From assembly GCA_041394845.1 (NCBI GenBank), contig JAWKHL010000003.1, positions 248,001 through 312,000 on the forward strand: a stretch of 64,000 nucleotides of DNA. The letters run 5' to 3'. The stretch's first letter is position 1; each line of letters opens with the position of its first letter. A program made the position numbers and the translations under genes. This DNA comes from JAHCHG01 sp041394845. GTDB taxonomy: Bacteria; Acidobacteriota; Blastocatellia; Pyrinomonadales; Pyrinomonadaceae. Under the pieces are notes generated by a model. The model did no database searches. It worked only from the letters and a program-made list of their open reading frames with translations, and was not told the origin of the DNA. Below are positions 16,675-25,556 of the stretch, piece by piece.

Positions 16675-17131
16675 ATTCCTTGATTCCCTGTATCCGGTGA
16701 AATCTCTCATCGACTTTTTTCTCGGTGCCGATCAATTGTTCGAGGGTGATCTGCGAGAGGGCGTTCTGCACGACTTCGTGAAGACCGACGATCACCGGAC
16801 GGATGCCGCAATCGCCCTTGTGAACGCAGGTATCCAGAACGCCGGTGTAGCTTTCGCAATGATTGCCGATCTCGTCGTCGTCGAGGATCTTGATCACCTC
16901 GCTCAGGTAAATCTCGCTCGACGGCCGCGAAAGCGAGTAACCGCCTTTGGTCCCGCGCGTCGCCTGAACGAATCCGGCCTTGTTCAAAAGCCACATCAGT
17001 TTCCCGGCGTTGGCCACCGAGATCCCCTCGCGTTCGGCGATTTGCGGCAAGGTCAGACTTTCATCCTCGCCGAGCGTCGCCAGCTGCAAAAGACAACGCA
17101 AACCGTACTCTTCTTGTGCCGATATCTTCAT
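16640..17131 (-). CDS. Rrf2-family regulator, probable IscR/SufR-like Fe-S sensor
   Basis: 163 aa with an N-terminal winged helix (MKISAQEEYGLRCLLQLA) and the Rrf2 recognition region (GLSVANAGKLMWLLNKAG-like). Three cysteines at about 92, 102 and 108 (HCESY, DTCVHKGDCG) are placed like the [2Fe-2S] ligands of IscR. It leads the minus-strand run starting with sufB, so it most likely senses cluster status and controls suf expression. The C-terminal SVSGQQKTGN tail is encoded by the adjacent heptamer repeat. Confidence 0.9.
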   Translation of the reverse strand: MKISAQEEYGLRCLLQLATLGEDESLTLPQIAEREGISVANAGKLMWLLNKAGFVQATRGTKGGYSLSRPSSEIYLSEVIKILDDDEIGNHCESYTGVLDTCVHKGDCGIRPVIVGLHEVVQNALSQITLEQLIGTEKKVDERFHRIQGIKELSVSGQQKTGN

Positions 17132-17210
17132 ACGTTCTTTTCCGCTAAAAAATCTGATTTAACACCTGACTGATTTAAGACTAACAATTCTTTACTTTTT
17201 TATCAAGATT
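17132..17210 (-). promoter_or_regulatory. Putative suf promoter/operator upstream of rrf2
   Basis: On the minus strand, two direct repeats TTAAATCAG lie 16 bp apart (plus-strand CTGATTTAA at 17154-17162 and 17170-17178). They are the best candidate operator for the Rrf2 protein. A loose TTGTTA-N17-TGTTAA promoter overlaps them. Inference from position and repetition only. Confidence 0.4.
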
Positions 17211-17284
17211 AGACGGGCACTACTTTCCTTTTGTGCCAAACTCTTTTATTTTAGACGTAGTTAACCTGAATTTGGGAGCATTTT

Positions 17285-17665
17285 ATGAAATTAAGGATCA
17301 GAGGCAATTCCATCCGGCTTCGTCTGACGCAGAGCGAAATCGAAAATTTCGGCCGAACGGGACTGATCGAAGAGACCGTCGAATTCGGTCCGCTTCCCCG
17401 GCAACGGCTCGTTTACGCCCTCGCTTCTTCGGACCGGGCGGGAGAGGTTTTCGGCCGGTACGATGGCGGAAAGATAACGATCGTCGTTCCGCAAGCGACT
17501 GCCGAGAATTGGGCCTCAACCGACGAGGTCGGCATTACGGGCGAGCAGGATCTGGGAGAAAGCGGAATCCTGCGGATCCTGATCGAAAAAGATTTCGCCT
17601 GTCTGACCGAAAGGCCTTTTGAAGACGAATCGGATAACTTTCCCAACCCGAAGGCCGAGTGCTGA
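17285..17665 (+). CDS. Conserved hypothetical protein, DUF7009-like
   Basis: 126 aa with no signal peptide or membrane segment. It begins KLRIRGNSIRLRLTQSEI and contains RLVYALASSD; this pattern fits small conserved proteins I associate with DUF7009, but I cannot verify that. The Cys-ending acidic C terminus (DFACLTERPFEDESDNFPNP) may bind metal. Start ATG at 17285 after GGGAGC. Function unknown. Divergent from the rrf2 promoter. Confidence 0.75.
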   Translation: MKLRIRGNSIRLRLTQSEIENFGRTGLIEETVEFGPLPRQRLVYALASSDRAGEVFGRYDGGKITIVVPQATAENWASTDEVGITGEQDLGESGILRILIEKDFACLTERPFEDESDNFPNPKAEC

Positions 17666-17750
17666 AAGCATCCTCACAAAAGAAAATTCCGTCCTTTTTT
17701 ACCTCATTTTGCCTTGCAATCCGTCCCTTCCGATTAAAAATATTCCGCCC

Positions 17751-17781
17751 GATGACCCTTTTTCTCTCCTAAAACCGTTTA
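17751..17781 (+). promoter_or_regulatory. Promoter-like motif GATGACCC...CGTTTA, copy 1
   Basis: GATGACCCTTTTTCTC at 17751-17766, then CCTAAAACCGTTTA. The same block with identical spacing (GATGACCC to CGTTTA, 25 bp start to start) occurs at 20901-20931 before an unrelated gene. The TGACC/CGTTT layout is like an ECF sigma promoter. Confidence 0.6.
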
Positions 17782-17848
17782 GACAGATAAGAGGGGAAAA
17801 ATCCCGCGAGAAAAAAGAAATTTGATTAAATTTTTAAGGAGAAGGAAA

Positions 17849-20749
17849 ATGTTCAAGAAAAACCAATCGATATTATTGTTTATCATAACGATGCTCGTCA
17901 TCTCGACATCCGTCATGGCGGGGCGCAGATCAAACGACAAGATCTGGCAGGAAATCGACGACGCAAATTTGAAACAAAGAGGGGGCGAGCGTTTTGTTTC
18001 GCCGCTCGTCTACAAAACGTTTCGCCTGAACAAAAGGGCTCTTCAGCCTATTCTGGATAAAGCCCCGCTCGAATTCTTAACGGTCGGACAAAACAGCGAT
18101 GTGATCCTGACGATCCCGATGCCGGACGGTTCTTTCGGGCGTTTTGCCGTCAAGGAATCTCCGATCATGGAACCGGCCCTGGCGGCCACTTTTCCCGAGA
18201 TCAAAACCTACGTCGGACAGGGCATCGACGATCCGACGGCGACCACCCGGTTCGATATGACTCCGGTCGGTTTCCGGGCGATCATTCTTTCGAAAGACGG
18301 AACCGTTTACATCGAACCCTATTCCAAAGGCGACACCTCAAATTACATCAGTTTTAACAAAGAGAATCTCGGGAAACCGGCAACGCCTTTCGCCTGTCTG
18401 GTCGGAGCCAAAGGCGCTCCCGTCGATCTGACTTCGTCGGATTACAAACGCTACATCGATACTCCAGATCTGGTTACCAACGGAACCATGCTGAGAACCT
18501 ACCGGCTGGCTCTGGCGGCGACCGGTGAATACACGGCGGCGGTCGGCGGCGGAACCGTCGGCGGGGCGATGGCGGCGATGACCACGACCATGAACCGGGT
18601 CAACGCGATCTACGAACGCGAGGTTTCGGTCAGAATGGTGATTGTGGCCAACAACAACGCCATCATCTACACCAATGGAGCGACCGACCCCTACACCAAC
18701 GACAGCGGCGATATGATGCTCAACGAAAACCAAACCAATATCGACAATGTCATCGGAACGGCCAATTACGACATCGGACACGTCTTTTCGACCGGCGGCG
18801 GCGGGATCGCTTCGTTGAACTCGCCCTGCGACGCGGCTCAAAAAGCCCAGGGCGTAACCGGTTCGCCAAATCCGCAGGGCGACCCTTTCGACGTCGATTA
18901 CGTGGCGCACGAGATGGGACATCAGTTCGGCGGCGCGCACACCTTCAATTCCAACACGGGAAGTTGTATGGGCAACAGAGACCAGACCGCCGCTTATGAA
19001 ACGGCCAGCGGTTCGACCATTCAGGCCTACGCGGGGATCTGCACGCCGCAGGACTTACAGCAAAACAGCAACGATTATTTTCACGTCAAGAGCCTCGAAC
19101 AGATCGTCACCTTCATTACCGGAGGGGGAGGCTGTTCGGTCAACACGGCGACCGGCAACACTCCGCCGACGGTCGGAGTTTCCGGCGGGACCACTTTTAA
19201 CATTCCGAGAAACACCCCGTTCACATTGACGGCGACCGGCAGCGACCCCAACGGCGACAATCTGACCTACGATTGGGAACAATACGATCTCGGGCCGGAA
19301 GGCCTTCCCAACGCCAACAATCTCGGGCCGCTTTTCCGCTCCTACAGTCCGACCGCTTCGCCTTCGAGAACCTTTCCCTCGCTGGCCTACATCCTGAACA
19401 ATGCCAATGCGGCTCCGCCGACATTTATGGGGACTTCGGCCACCGGCTCGGTTTGCCGAACCGGCGACACCTGCATTTCAGCGGAGTTTTTGCCCGCCAC
19501 CGCGCGGACGATGAATTTTCAGGTAACTGCCCGCGACAACCGGATGGGAGGAGGCGGGATCAATTCCACTACCGCCACCGTTGTGGTTGACGGCGGCAGC
19601 GGTCCCTTCTCAATCACCGCTCCCAACACCGGCGTCTCCTGGCAGGGCGGCTCTCAACAAACCGTCTCCTGGAACGTCAACAACACTAACAATGCTCCGG
19701 TCAGCGCCGCCAATGTCAAAATCTCTCTCTCGACCGACGGCGGCCAGAGTTTCCCCACCGTTCTACTGGCTTCGACTCCCAACGACGGCTCTCAATCGAT
19801 TACCATCCCCAACACTCCGACCTCTCAGGCTCGGATCAAGGTCGAAGCCGTCGGCAACATCTTCTTTGACATTTCCGATGCGAACTTCACGATCACTCCC
19901 GGAGTCGGCGTCAATCGTCGTCCGGTCTTCGATTACGACGGAGATGACAAGACCGACATCTCGATCTTTCGTCCCGGTCCCGGCGAATGGTGGTATCTCA
20001 GATCAGGTAACGGCGGCAACAATGCCTTTCAGTTCGGATCAGGAACAGACAAACTCGTTCCCGCCGACTTCACCGGAGATGACAAAACCGACATCGCTTT
20101 CTGGAGAGAATCAACCGGCGAATGGTTCGTCCTGAGGAGTGAGGATTCTTCCTTTTACTCGTTCCCGTTTGGAACAACCAATGACATTCCGGTTCCGGCC
20201 GATTACGACGGTGATGGAAAAGCCGATCCGGCCATCTTCCGACCCTCGTCGGCCACCTGGTTCATCATCCGTTCAACCGATGGAGGAACGACCATCGCTC
20301 AATTCGGAGCCAATACAGACCTTCCGGTTCCGGCTGATTACGATGGAGACGGAAAAGCCGATCTGGCCATCTTCCGACCGGGAGACGGAAGTTGGTGGCT
20401 CAATCGTTCGACATCCGGGTTGATCGTCTACAACTTCGGAACCGGAACGGACAGAACGGTTCCCGGAGATTACACGGGAGACGGCAAGGCGGATGTGGCG
20501 TTCTGGAGGCCGACGACCGGAGAATGGTTCATCCTCAGATCGGAAGATGCCAGCTTTTATTCGGGGCCGTTCGGAGCGATGGGAGATGTACCTGTCCCGG
20601 GAGATTACGATGGAGACGGTAAATATGACACGGCGGTGTTCAGACCGTCGAACAGCACCTGGTTCAAGCAGGGATCGACGAGCGGATTTGAAGCCGTAAC
20701 GTTCGGGATAGCGGGAGATCTGCCGACTCCCAATGCTTTTGTCAGGTAA
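17849..20749 (+). CDS. Secreted reprolysin-like zinc metalloprotease with FG-GAP repeats
   Basis: About 966 aa from the ATG at 17849 (AAGGAGAAGG upstream). Order: signal peptide ending SVMA; a prodomain-like region; a metzincin catalytic domain with HEMGHQFGGAH (HExxHxxGxxH), resembling M12B reprolysin; PKD/Ig-like segments at about 450-690; and about six FG-GAP/VCBS-type repeats to the end, each reading DYDGDGKAD-AIFRPS-W-I-RS. These calcium-binding-like repeats suggest a surface or extracellular beta-propeller. A strong terminator follows at 20853. Its promoter motif is shared with the gene at 20991. Confidence 0.9.
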   Translation: MFKKNQSILLFIITMLVISTSVMAGRRSNDKIWQEIDDANLKQRGGERFVSPLVYKTFRLNKRALQPILDKAPLEFLTVGQNSDVILTIPMPDGSFGRFAVKESPIMEPALAATFPEIKTYVGQGIDDPTATTRFDMTPVGFRAIILSKDGTVYIEPYSKGDTSNYISFNKENLGKPATPFACLVGAKGAPVDLTSSDYKRYIDTPDLVTNGTMLRTYRLALAATGEYTAAVGGGTVGGAMAAMTTTMNRVNAIYEREVSVRMVIVANNNAIIYTNGATDPYTNDSGDMMLNENQTNIDNVIGTANYDIGHVFSTGGGGIASLNSPCDAAQKAQGVTGSPNPQGDPFDVDYVAHEMGHQFGGAHTFNSNTGSCMGNRDQTAAYETASGSTIQAYAGICTPQDLQQNSNDYFHVKSLEQIVTFITGGGGCSVNTATGNTPPTVGVSGGTTFNIPRNTPFTLTATGSDPNGDNLTYDWEQYDLGPEGLPNANNLGPLFRSYSPTASPSRTFPSLAYILNNANAAPPTFMGTSATGSVCRTGDTCISAEFLPATARTMNFQVTARDNRMGGGGINSTTATVVVDGGSGPFSITAPNTGVSWQGGSQQTVSWNVNNTNNAPVSAANVKISLSTDGGQSFPTVLLASTPNDGSQSITIPNTPTSQARIKVEAVGNIFFDISDANFTITPGVGVNRRPVFDYDGDDKTDISIFRPGPGEWWYLRSGNGGNNAFQFGSGTDKLVPADFTGDDKTDIAFWRESTGEWFVLRSEDSSFYSFPFGTTNDIPVPADYDGDGKADPAIFRPSSATWFIIRSTDGGTTIAQFGANTDLPVPADYDGDGKADLAIFRPGDGSWWLNRSTSGLIVYNFGTGTDRTVPGDYTGDGKADVAFWRPTTGEWFILRSEDASFYSGPFGAMGDVPVPGDYDGDGKYDTAVFRPSNSTWFKQGSTSGFEAVTFGIAGDLPTPNAFVR

Positions 20750-20852
20750 ATTGCTTCGAAGAGGGATCGGAAGCGGTTCTTTCGCCCTTCGGGGAATCGC
20801 CTTCGATCTTTTCTTCGGATTTCCGTTTGGATCTTGTCTGAAGCAAGGTCAT

Positions 20853-20886
20853 GGGTTCCCGTTATTTACGGGAACCCTTTTTTTTT
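20853..20886 (+). terminator. Rho-independent terminator
   Basis: Perfect 10-bp stem GGGTTCCCGT / ACGGGAACCC with TATTT loop, followed by nine T residues. Ends the metalloprotease transcript. Confidence 0.93.
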
Positions 20887-20900
20887 GAAAAAAAATTTCC

Positions 20901-20931
20901 GATGACCCTTTTTCTCACCTAATAACGTTTA
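20901..20931 (+). promoter_or_regulatory. Promoter-like motif GATGACCC...CGTTTA, copy 2
   Basis: Matches the block at 17751-17781 almost base for base (GATGACCCTTTTTCTC, then ACGTTTA), with the same spacing. It lies about 60 bp ahead of the gene at 20991. Confidence 0.6.
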
Positions 20932-20990
20932 AGGAAGTAGAGGGCAAAAACAAAGGCCCGAAAAAAAATTCTATCGGAGGAGAGACAACA

Positions 20991-21437
20991 ATGTATCCGC
21001 ATTTTTTAACACCCTATATCTACAAAGGAGGCAATTTTCAGGTTGCCAAATCACACGTCAAAACCATGCTCAGGGGCAAAGAGCCGGGCACCTTCGCTTT
21101 CTTTCAGGTTGACAAACAGGCGATGGAATACAGCCCTCTGCCGGGAATCGCGCCGACTCCCGTAACGATGGAAGCGGCGATGGCCAAAGCCGGCGGAAAC
21201 AGAGATCTGGCCAAAATTTTTATGGTCCAAGCCGACACATCACAGGTCGGTCTGGCCTTTGTCAATCCGCAGGGGGCGGTTCAGAGACTGAACTTGAACT
21301 GCCGGGGAGTGTCTTTGAGGTTCAACAGCCTCAATGCTCTGGTCGAAGACTTGAAAGAAAAGGGAGTGCCGGTCGACGGGGCCAAAATGATCTTCCCGGC
21401 GATGAACTACATGCCGTATTTCGGTGACGATGAATAA
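20991..21437 (+). CDS. Protein of unknown function
   Basis: 148 aa, soluble, no signal peptide. Not recognised. Visible features: an aromatic, Gly-containing start (MYPHFLTPYIYKGGNF), a central FMVQADTSQVGLAFVNPQGA and an acidic end (YMPYFGDDE). The ATG has GGAGGAGAG upstream. It shares an unusual promoter block with the metalloprotease gene 3 kb upstream, so the two are probably co-regulated. It converges with an M1 peptidase across a perfect hairpin. Confidence 0.75.
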   Translation: MYPHFLTPYIYKGGNFQVAKSHVKTMLRGKEPGTFAFFQVDKQAMEYSPLPGIAPTPVTMEAAMAKAGGNRDLAKIFMVQADTSQVGLAFVNPQGAVQRLNLNCRGVSLRFNSLNALVEDLKEKGVPVDGAKMIFPAMNYMPYFGDDE

Positions 21438-21453
21438 ACGGCAGGTGGTTACG

Positions 21454-21488
21454 GGTAGGAGCGCAAGCGAGACGCTTGCGCTCCTACC
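21454..21488. repeat. Perfect 16-bp hairpin between convergent genes
   Basis: GGTAGGAGCGCAAGCG (21454-21469) and its exact complement (21473-21488) with a 3-base loop. The last base is shared with the TAG stop of the minus-strand peptidase gene. REP-like; may block read-through from both sides. Confidence 0.8.
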
Positions 21489-24295
21489 TAAAAAGTCGAG
21501 CGGATCTTTACCGCCCGTTCCAGAGAATCAACATTCTCCAGAATCTTCAGACGCAGATCCCGGTCCAGGCCGGGATTTTCTTCCAAAAACCGGTTGACGA
21601 TTTTCAGCGCCTCAGCGCTTTTCTGCCCGCCGATGAATTCACCGAGCCAGCCGTTGACGAAAAATATCTTCCGGTTGCGTTTCAGGTTCGGCAGTTCGGC
21701 CAGCGCTTTTTCCAGATAAGTCAATGTCAGATCGCTCTGACGCGGCGAGTTGAAAACGCCGAAACCCTCTTCGATCCAGCTTTCCGAGATCTCCTTGTTT
21801 TCCGTAAAATCTTTCCAGTATTTGGCTTTGTTCTCTTTGCTCGGAATTCCGGCGCGGGCGGCGTAAGCATAACGCCGGGCGGCATCGTCCGTCTCGGTTT
21901 TTTCCAACTCGGCCAGAAGTTTGAGTCCGTCCGCATCACCCAAAACAATAAGTCTGGTTACAATGTCGAACTTGTCTTTGGTTTTTAATTCCAAATTTTG
22001 AATTTTGAGTTTTCCGCCGAGGATGTTTTTCAAAATGTTTCGCGCTTTTTCGCTCGAAGCGATGTTCAGAAATGATCGGTAAAAAGTAATCCTCTGCCCG
22101 AGCGTCGGCGCGTTTTGCATTTTTTCGATGAGCAGTTTTTCGAGTCGGGCCGACAAATCAGAACCTTCGGCGGTAGCCGATGGGTTTGCTTCCGATTTTC
22201 CGTCAGCCGATGGGTTCTTTTTAACAGCGCCCGACCCGTCGGCTGCCGCCGAAGGTACCGACAGATAATAGGTCATCGCCGTCGAGACGCGACCCAACAG
22301 GGTGGCTATGGCGACGTCATCCGATTCGACATCGATGTTTTTGACGACCAGTTCGACGTACCGGCGCGGGTCGAGTTCGGCGAAACGAACCGAATCCCAC
22401 AAAGAGCCCCACATCATCGAGCGGAGAAAAGGATCCTTTTCGTTTTGGATGTTCTGTAAAACGTACTCCCGGCTTTTCTCATCAGGCAGAAAGATGCCGT
22501 AGCCGAAATCCTGATAGTTCGGAAAGACAAAGACCGGCTCGTTCGGCTTGAAGTTCGGGTTCCCCTGAATGTCGATCCAGTATCTGGCAAAGCCCGTTTT
22601 CGGATCGCTCTCCGGCCGTTCGAGATCGACCTCTTTGATCTCGGTCTCCCCGTTAGCAAACTTTAAGAAAACCTTTGTTTTCATCAGCCAGACGCCGTTT
22701 TCTTCCAAAACATCATCCTGTTCAAGAGAATAAATGGAGGCCGTGTCGTGCGGTTTGCCGAGTTCCTGATATTCGTGATAACTGCTCTTTTTCAGACGGA
22801 TGACGGGCAAGCCCCGCTTTTTGACCCAGATATTCGCCCAGATTTTAAGATCTTTTTCGCCCGCCGCTTCAAATTCACCGACCAGATCCTGCCAGGTCGC
22901 ATTGGCAAATTGGTGTTTTTTCAAAAATGCCCGCACCGCCGTCTGAAATTCCTTTTCGCCCAGATAAAACTCGGCCTGTTTCAGAAATGACGGAGCCTTC
23001 TGATAAACGATGTTGCCATAGGCCGATTTGGCCGCGCTCAGATTGGCGATCTCCTGATAGATCGGCGTCGTCCCCTGTGTTACGTCCGTTCGATACGCGC
23101 TCTGTTTGGTCCGCTCGTAAAAAACCTTCCAGGCATCGTATTCGGGCATTATCTTTTCCATCGCCTTGTAGGCCATAAAGGTGGCAAAGCCCTCTTTGAG
23201 CCAGAGATCGTCGAACCAACGCATCGTCACGGTATCGCCGAACCATTGATGCGCCGCTTCGTGAAAGATGACGCTGGCGCGGGAGATGTAATTGTTGGCG
23301 GTCGGTTCGGTCGGAAAGATGACGGAAGTTTCCCGCAAAAAGGTCGCCCCGGCGTGCTCCATCCCGCCGAACGGAAATTCGGGGATCAGCACCAGATCGT
23401 ATTTCGGGAAGGGGAATTTGTAATCGAAATAATCCTCAAAATATTTGACGGCCTCGCGGTTGAGCCGGAAAACCTCTGCGGCGTGCGGTTTGAATCTCTC
23501 GGCCTGCGAACGGCGGACGTAAATAGATTTGGGACTTCGGATTTCGGATTTCGGATTTTCTTTTACTTCCACAAAATCGCCCGCCGCAAAGGCGAAAACA
23601 TAGGTGCTGATCGGTTTGGTTTCTTTAAAATCAAAAAATCGTGAAGTAGGCCTACTTCCTCTAGGAAATACTCCATCATATATCGTAAACAGCTTGGTAT
23701 CTGTGTTTGTAACAACTTTCCAATCAATCGGAGCCATCATTCTTAACTGAAACCGCGCCTTCAAATCCGGCTGATCAAAAACCGGAAACGCCGTGCTCGC
23801 ATCCGACGGAACAAAGAGCGAATAGATGTATTCCCCGCCGTCCTCTTTATCGACGTAGCGCGTTACGGCCGCGCCGCTCGTTTTGATCGGGGAGGCGAAT
23901 TGAATCTTGATGAGGTTTTCGCCCGTTTTCAATAACGGGTGAGGAATGATCAGATGTTCCTTCGATTCGGAAGCGAGTATGTCCGGCGCGTCGTTGACGG
24001 CGACAACGTTGGCAAAAGGCTTGTCCTTATCGCCCGCAAACTGCGTCGTCCGCCAATCCAAAATCAGATCGTTCTTCGCGCCCTCTTCCGTCAAATTAAC
24101 GCGGATCTCCAGATCGCCCTTCATCAACGGCGCTCCCTTTTCGAGCGTGATGTCCAATTTGTAACGGACATCGGAATAATTGGCCGCCCGCCAGCGGGCC
24201 AACTCGCGCGGCACGCCCGGTTCGACCGGCGGCGTCTGGGCAAAGGTTGAAAGGGTCATCGTCAGAAAAGCGAAGATCAAAATTCGTAAAAACAT
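21488..24295 (-). CDS. Secreted M1-family aminopeptidase (aminopeptidase N-like)
   Basis: 935 aa with a signal peptide (ending STFAQTP). The exopeptidase motif GGMEHAG and zinc site HEAAHQWFGD with downstream Glu in LWLKEGFATFM are intact, then a long C-terminal helical region. Likely a periplasmic or secreted aminopeptidase for peptide nutrition. Two repeat-encoded insertions are visible: NPKSEIRSPKS (about 23526-23560) and a Ser/Ala/Asp-rich stretch around AADGSGAVKKNPSADGK, made by a facing repeat pair at 22163-22256. Both keep the frame. Confidence 0.93.
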   Translation of the reverse strand: MFLRILIFAFLTMTLSTFAQTPPVEPGVPRELARWRAANYSDVRYKLDITLEKGAPLMKGDLEIRVNLTEEGAKNDLILDWRTTQFAGDKDKPFANVVAVNDAPDILASESKEHLIIPHPLLKTGENLIKIQFASPIKTSGAAVTRYVDKEDGGEYIYSLFVPSDASTAFPVFDQPDLKARFQLRMMAPIDWKVVTNTDTKLFTIYDGVFPRGSRPTSRFFDFKETKPISTYVFAFAAGDFVEVKENPKSEIRSPKSIYVRRSQAERFKPHAAEVFRLNREAVKYFEDYFDYKFPFPKYDLVLIPEFPFGGMEHAGATFLRETSVIFPTEPTANNYISRASVIFHEAAHQWFGDTVTMRWFDDLWLKEGFATFMAYKAMEKIMPEYDAWKVFYERTKQSAYRTDVTQGTTPIYQEIANLSAAKSAYGNIVYQKAPSFLKQAEFYLGEKEFQTAVRAFLKKHQFANATWQDLVGEFEAAGEKDLKIWANIWVKKRGLPVIRLKKSSYHEYQELGKPHDTASIYSLEQDDVLEENGVWLMKTKVFLKFANGETEIKEVDLERPESDPKTGFARYWIDIQGNPNFKPNEPVFVFPNYQDFGYGIFLPDEKSREYVLQNIQNEKDPFLRSMMWGSLWDSVRFAELDPRRYVELVVKNIDVESDDVAIATLLGRVSTAMTYYLSVPSAAADGSGAVKKNPSADGKSEANPSATAEGSDLSARLEKLLIEKMQNAPTLGQRITFYRSFLNIASSEKARNILKNILGGKLKIQNLELKTKDKFDIVTRLIVLGDADGLKLLAELEKTETDDAARRYAYAARAGIPSKENKAKYWKDFTENKEISESWIEEGFGVFNSPRQSDLTLTYLEKALAELPNLKRNRKIFFVNGWLGEFIGGQKSAEALKIVNRFLEENPGLDRDLRLKILENVDSLERAVKIRSTF
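22163..22256. repeat. REP pair inserted in the M1 peptidase coding sequence
   Basis: ACCTTCGGCGGTAGCCGATG (from 22163) faces its near complement ending at 22256 (CCCGTCGGCTGCCGCCGAAG...). A third partial unit, CAGCCGATGGG, lies between them. Translated in frame as a low-complexity Pro/Ser/Ala/Asp stretch of about 31 residues. Confidence 0.8.
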
Positions 24296-24302
24296 AACGT
24301 CT

Positions 24303-24396
24303 ATCTAATGGATAACGGATAATGGATAATGGATAATTAATCCTATCACCCATCACCCATCACCCATCACAAAAAATCACCCATCACAAAAAATCT
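24303..24396. repeat. (GGATAAT)n and (CATCACC)n heptamer tracts
   Basis: Four TGGATAA/CGGATAA-like units at about 24306-24338 are followed by four CATCACC-containing units to 24390. They fill the whole gap between arsS and the peptidase gene. Confidence 0.75.
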
Positions 24397-25411
24397 ACGC
24401 CACCGTTCCCCCGCAACTCGACCCGGCTCCGGCCGTACAGCCGAAACAATGGGCGGCCGTCATGATCTCGCGGCCCGAGAACTTTTCGGGCGAAAAATCG
24501 CGGATGGTCTTTCCCGCGAGGGCTGAAACGGGGATTTCGAGCATCTGGTTGAAATCGCAGTCGTAGAGGTTCCCCAGCCAATCGACGCTCAGGGTGTTGC
24601 GGCACATCAGACCTTCGACCGTCGCCGGGTTAAAGGCGTTGACCAGTTTGTCCATATAGCCCGCCTCGTTGCCCGAACGCCGGAGCCAGTCCAAAAATCG
24701 GGCGATCGGCATATTGGTGATGGTGTAGAGGTTGTTAAAGGAAATGTCGTAGCGGCTTTTGAGTTCGCGCCGGAAATCCGATTCGATGGCCGCCTGCGCC
24801 GGGGGCAGAAAAGCGCCGACCGGATTGTAGACCAGATTGAGAAGAAGCCCGCTTCCCTCGATCCCGTAACCGACCGCGTTCAGCCTTTTCAAAGCCTCGA
24901 CCGATTTGGCGAAAACGCCCGTGCCGCGCTGGGCGTCGGTTTGGCGTTCGAGAAAATACGGCAGAGAGGAAACCACCTCGACATCATTTTCGGCGAAGAA
25001 TTCGGGCAGATCTTCGCGCCCTTCTTCGAACATCACCGTCAGATTATGCCGGACCATGATATGCGCCCCGATCTCACCGGCCCCGATGATAAGATAGCGA
25101 AAATCCGGGTTCATCTCCGGCGCGCCGCCGGTGATGTCGATGGTCGAAATTCGGCATTCGCGCAAAACCCGCAGACAATCGTCGATCGTCTCGCGCGTCA
25201 TGATCTCGGTCCTTTTCGGCGAAGCGTCAACGTGGCAATGCTTGCAGGCCTGGTTGCACAATTTGCCGACATTGACCTGCAGGATCTCCACCTCGGTCGA
25301 GCGGAGGTTCAAATCGTTTTGTCGAAGCTTTTCCTCGAAACTGACGGACGAATCGGGCAAGGCCGTCTGCCCGCCGTTTCTGGTGATTTGAACTTTTGCG
25401 GTATTCGTCAT
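24395..25411 (-). CDS. arsS: ArsS-like radical SAM protein of arsenosugar biosynthesis
   Basis: 338 aa. The radical SAM cluster motif is KLCNQACKHCHVD (CxxxCxxC), followed by ITGGAPEMNPDFRYLI. The Cys-rich C terminus (YDCDFNQML, AAHCFGCTAGAGSSCGGT) is typical of the ArsS group. In characterised cyanobacteria ArsS adds a 5'-deoxyadenosyl group to dimethylarsinite made by ArsM. Here it lies near an arsM-like gene, an associated peroxidase-like gene and a TIGR04282-like glycosyltransferase, which supports the call. Confidence 0.9.
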   Translation of the reverse strand: MTNTAKVQITRNGGQTALPDSSVSFEEKLRQNDLNLRSTEVEILQVNVGKLCNQACKHCHVDASPKRTEIMTRETIDDCLRVLRECRISTIDITGGAPEMNPDFRYLIIGAGEIGAHIMVRHNLTVMFEEGREDLPEFFAENDVEVVSSLPYFLERQTDAQRGTGVFAKSVEALKRLNAVGYGIEGSGLLLNLVYNPVGAFLPPAQAAIESDFRRELKSRYDISFNNLYTITNMPIARFLDWLRRSGNEAGYMDKLVNAFNPATVEGLMCRNTLSVDWLGNLYDCDFNQMLEIPVSALAGKTIRDFSPEKFSGREIMTAAHCFGCTAGAGSSCGGTVA

Positions 25412-25448
25412 TTGTCAGTGGTTTTCTTCAGAATCCTTATTTTAAAAA

Positions 25449-25539
25449 TTTTTGCCACAGATAAACCAGAGAAAAGGAGAAAAGCGGTTTTCCATCCGAA
25501 AAATCCCTCGGTGAACTCTGTGTCCTCTGTGGCAAAAAA
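25449..25539. repeat. Inverted repeat with TTTTTGCCACAGA arms
   Basis: TTTTTGCCACAGATAAACCA (from 25449) faces CTCTGTGTCCTCTGTGGCAA (from 25516). Hairpin of about 90 bp between two arsenosugar genes. Confidence 0.75.
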
Positions 25540-25556
25540 CAAACACAGTGAAAATC

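Noticed and set aside
19900..20740. DNA-level tandem repeats at the end of the metalloprotease gene as a mobile or CRISPR-like repeat
   Set aside because: They are coding FG-GAP protein repeats with codon-level divergence, not nucleotide repeats.
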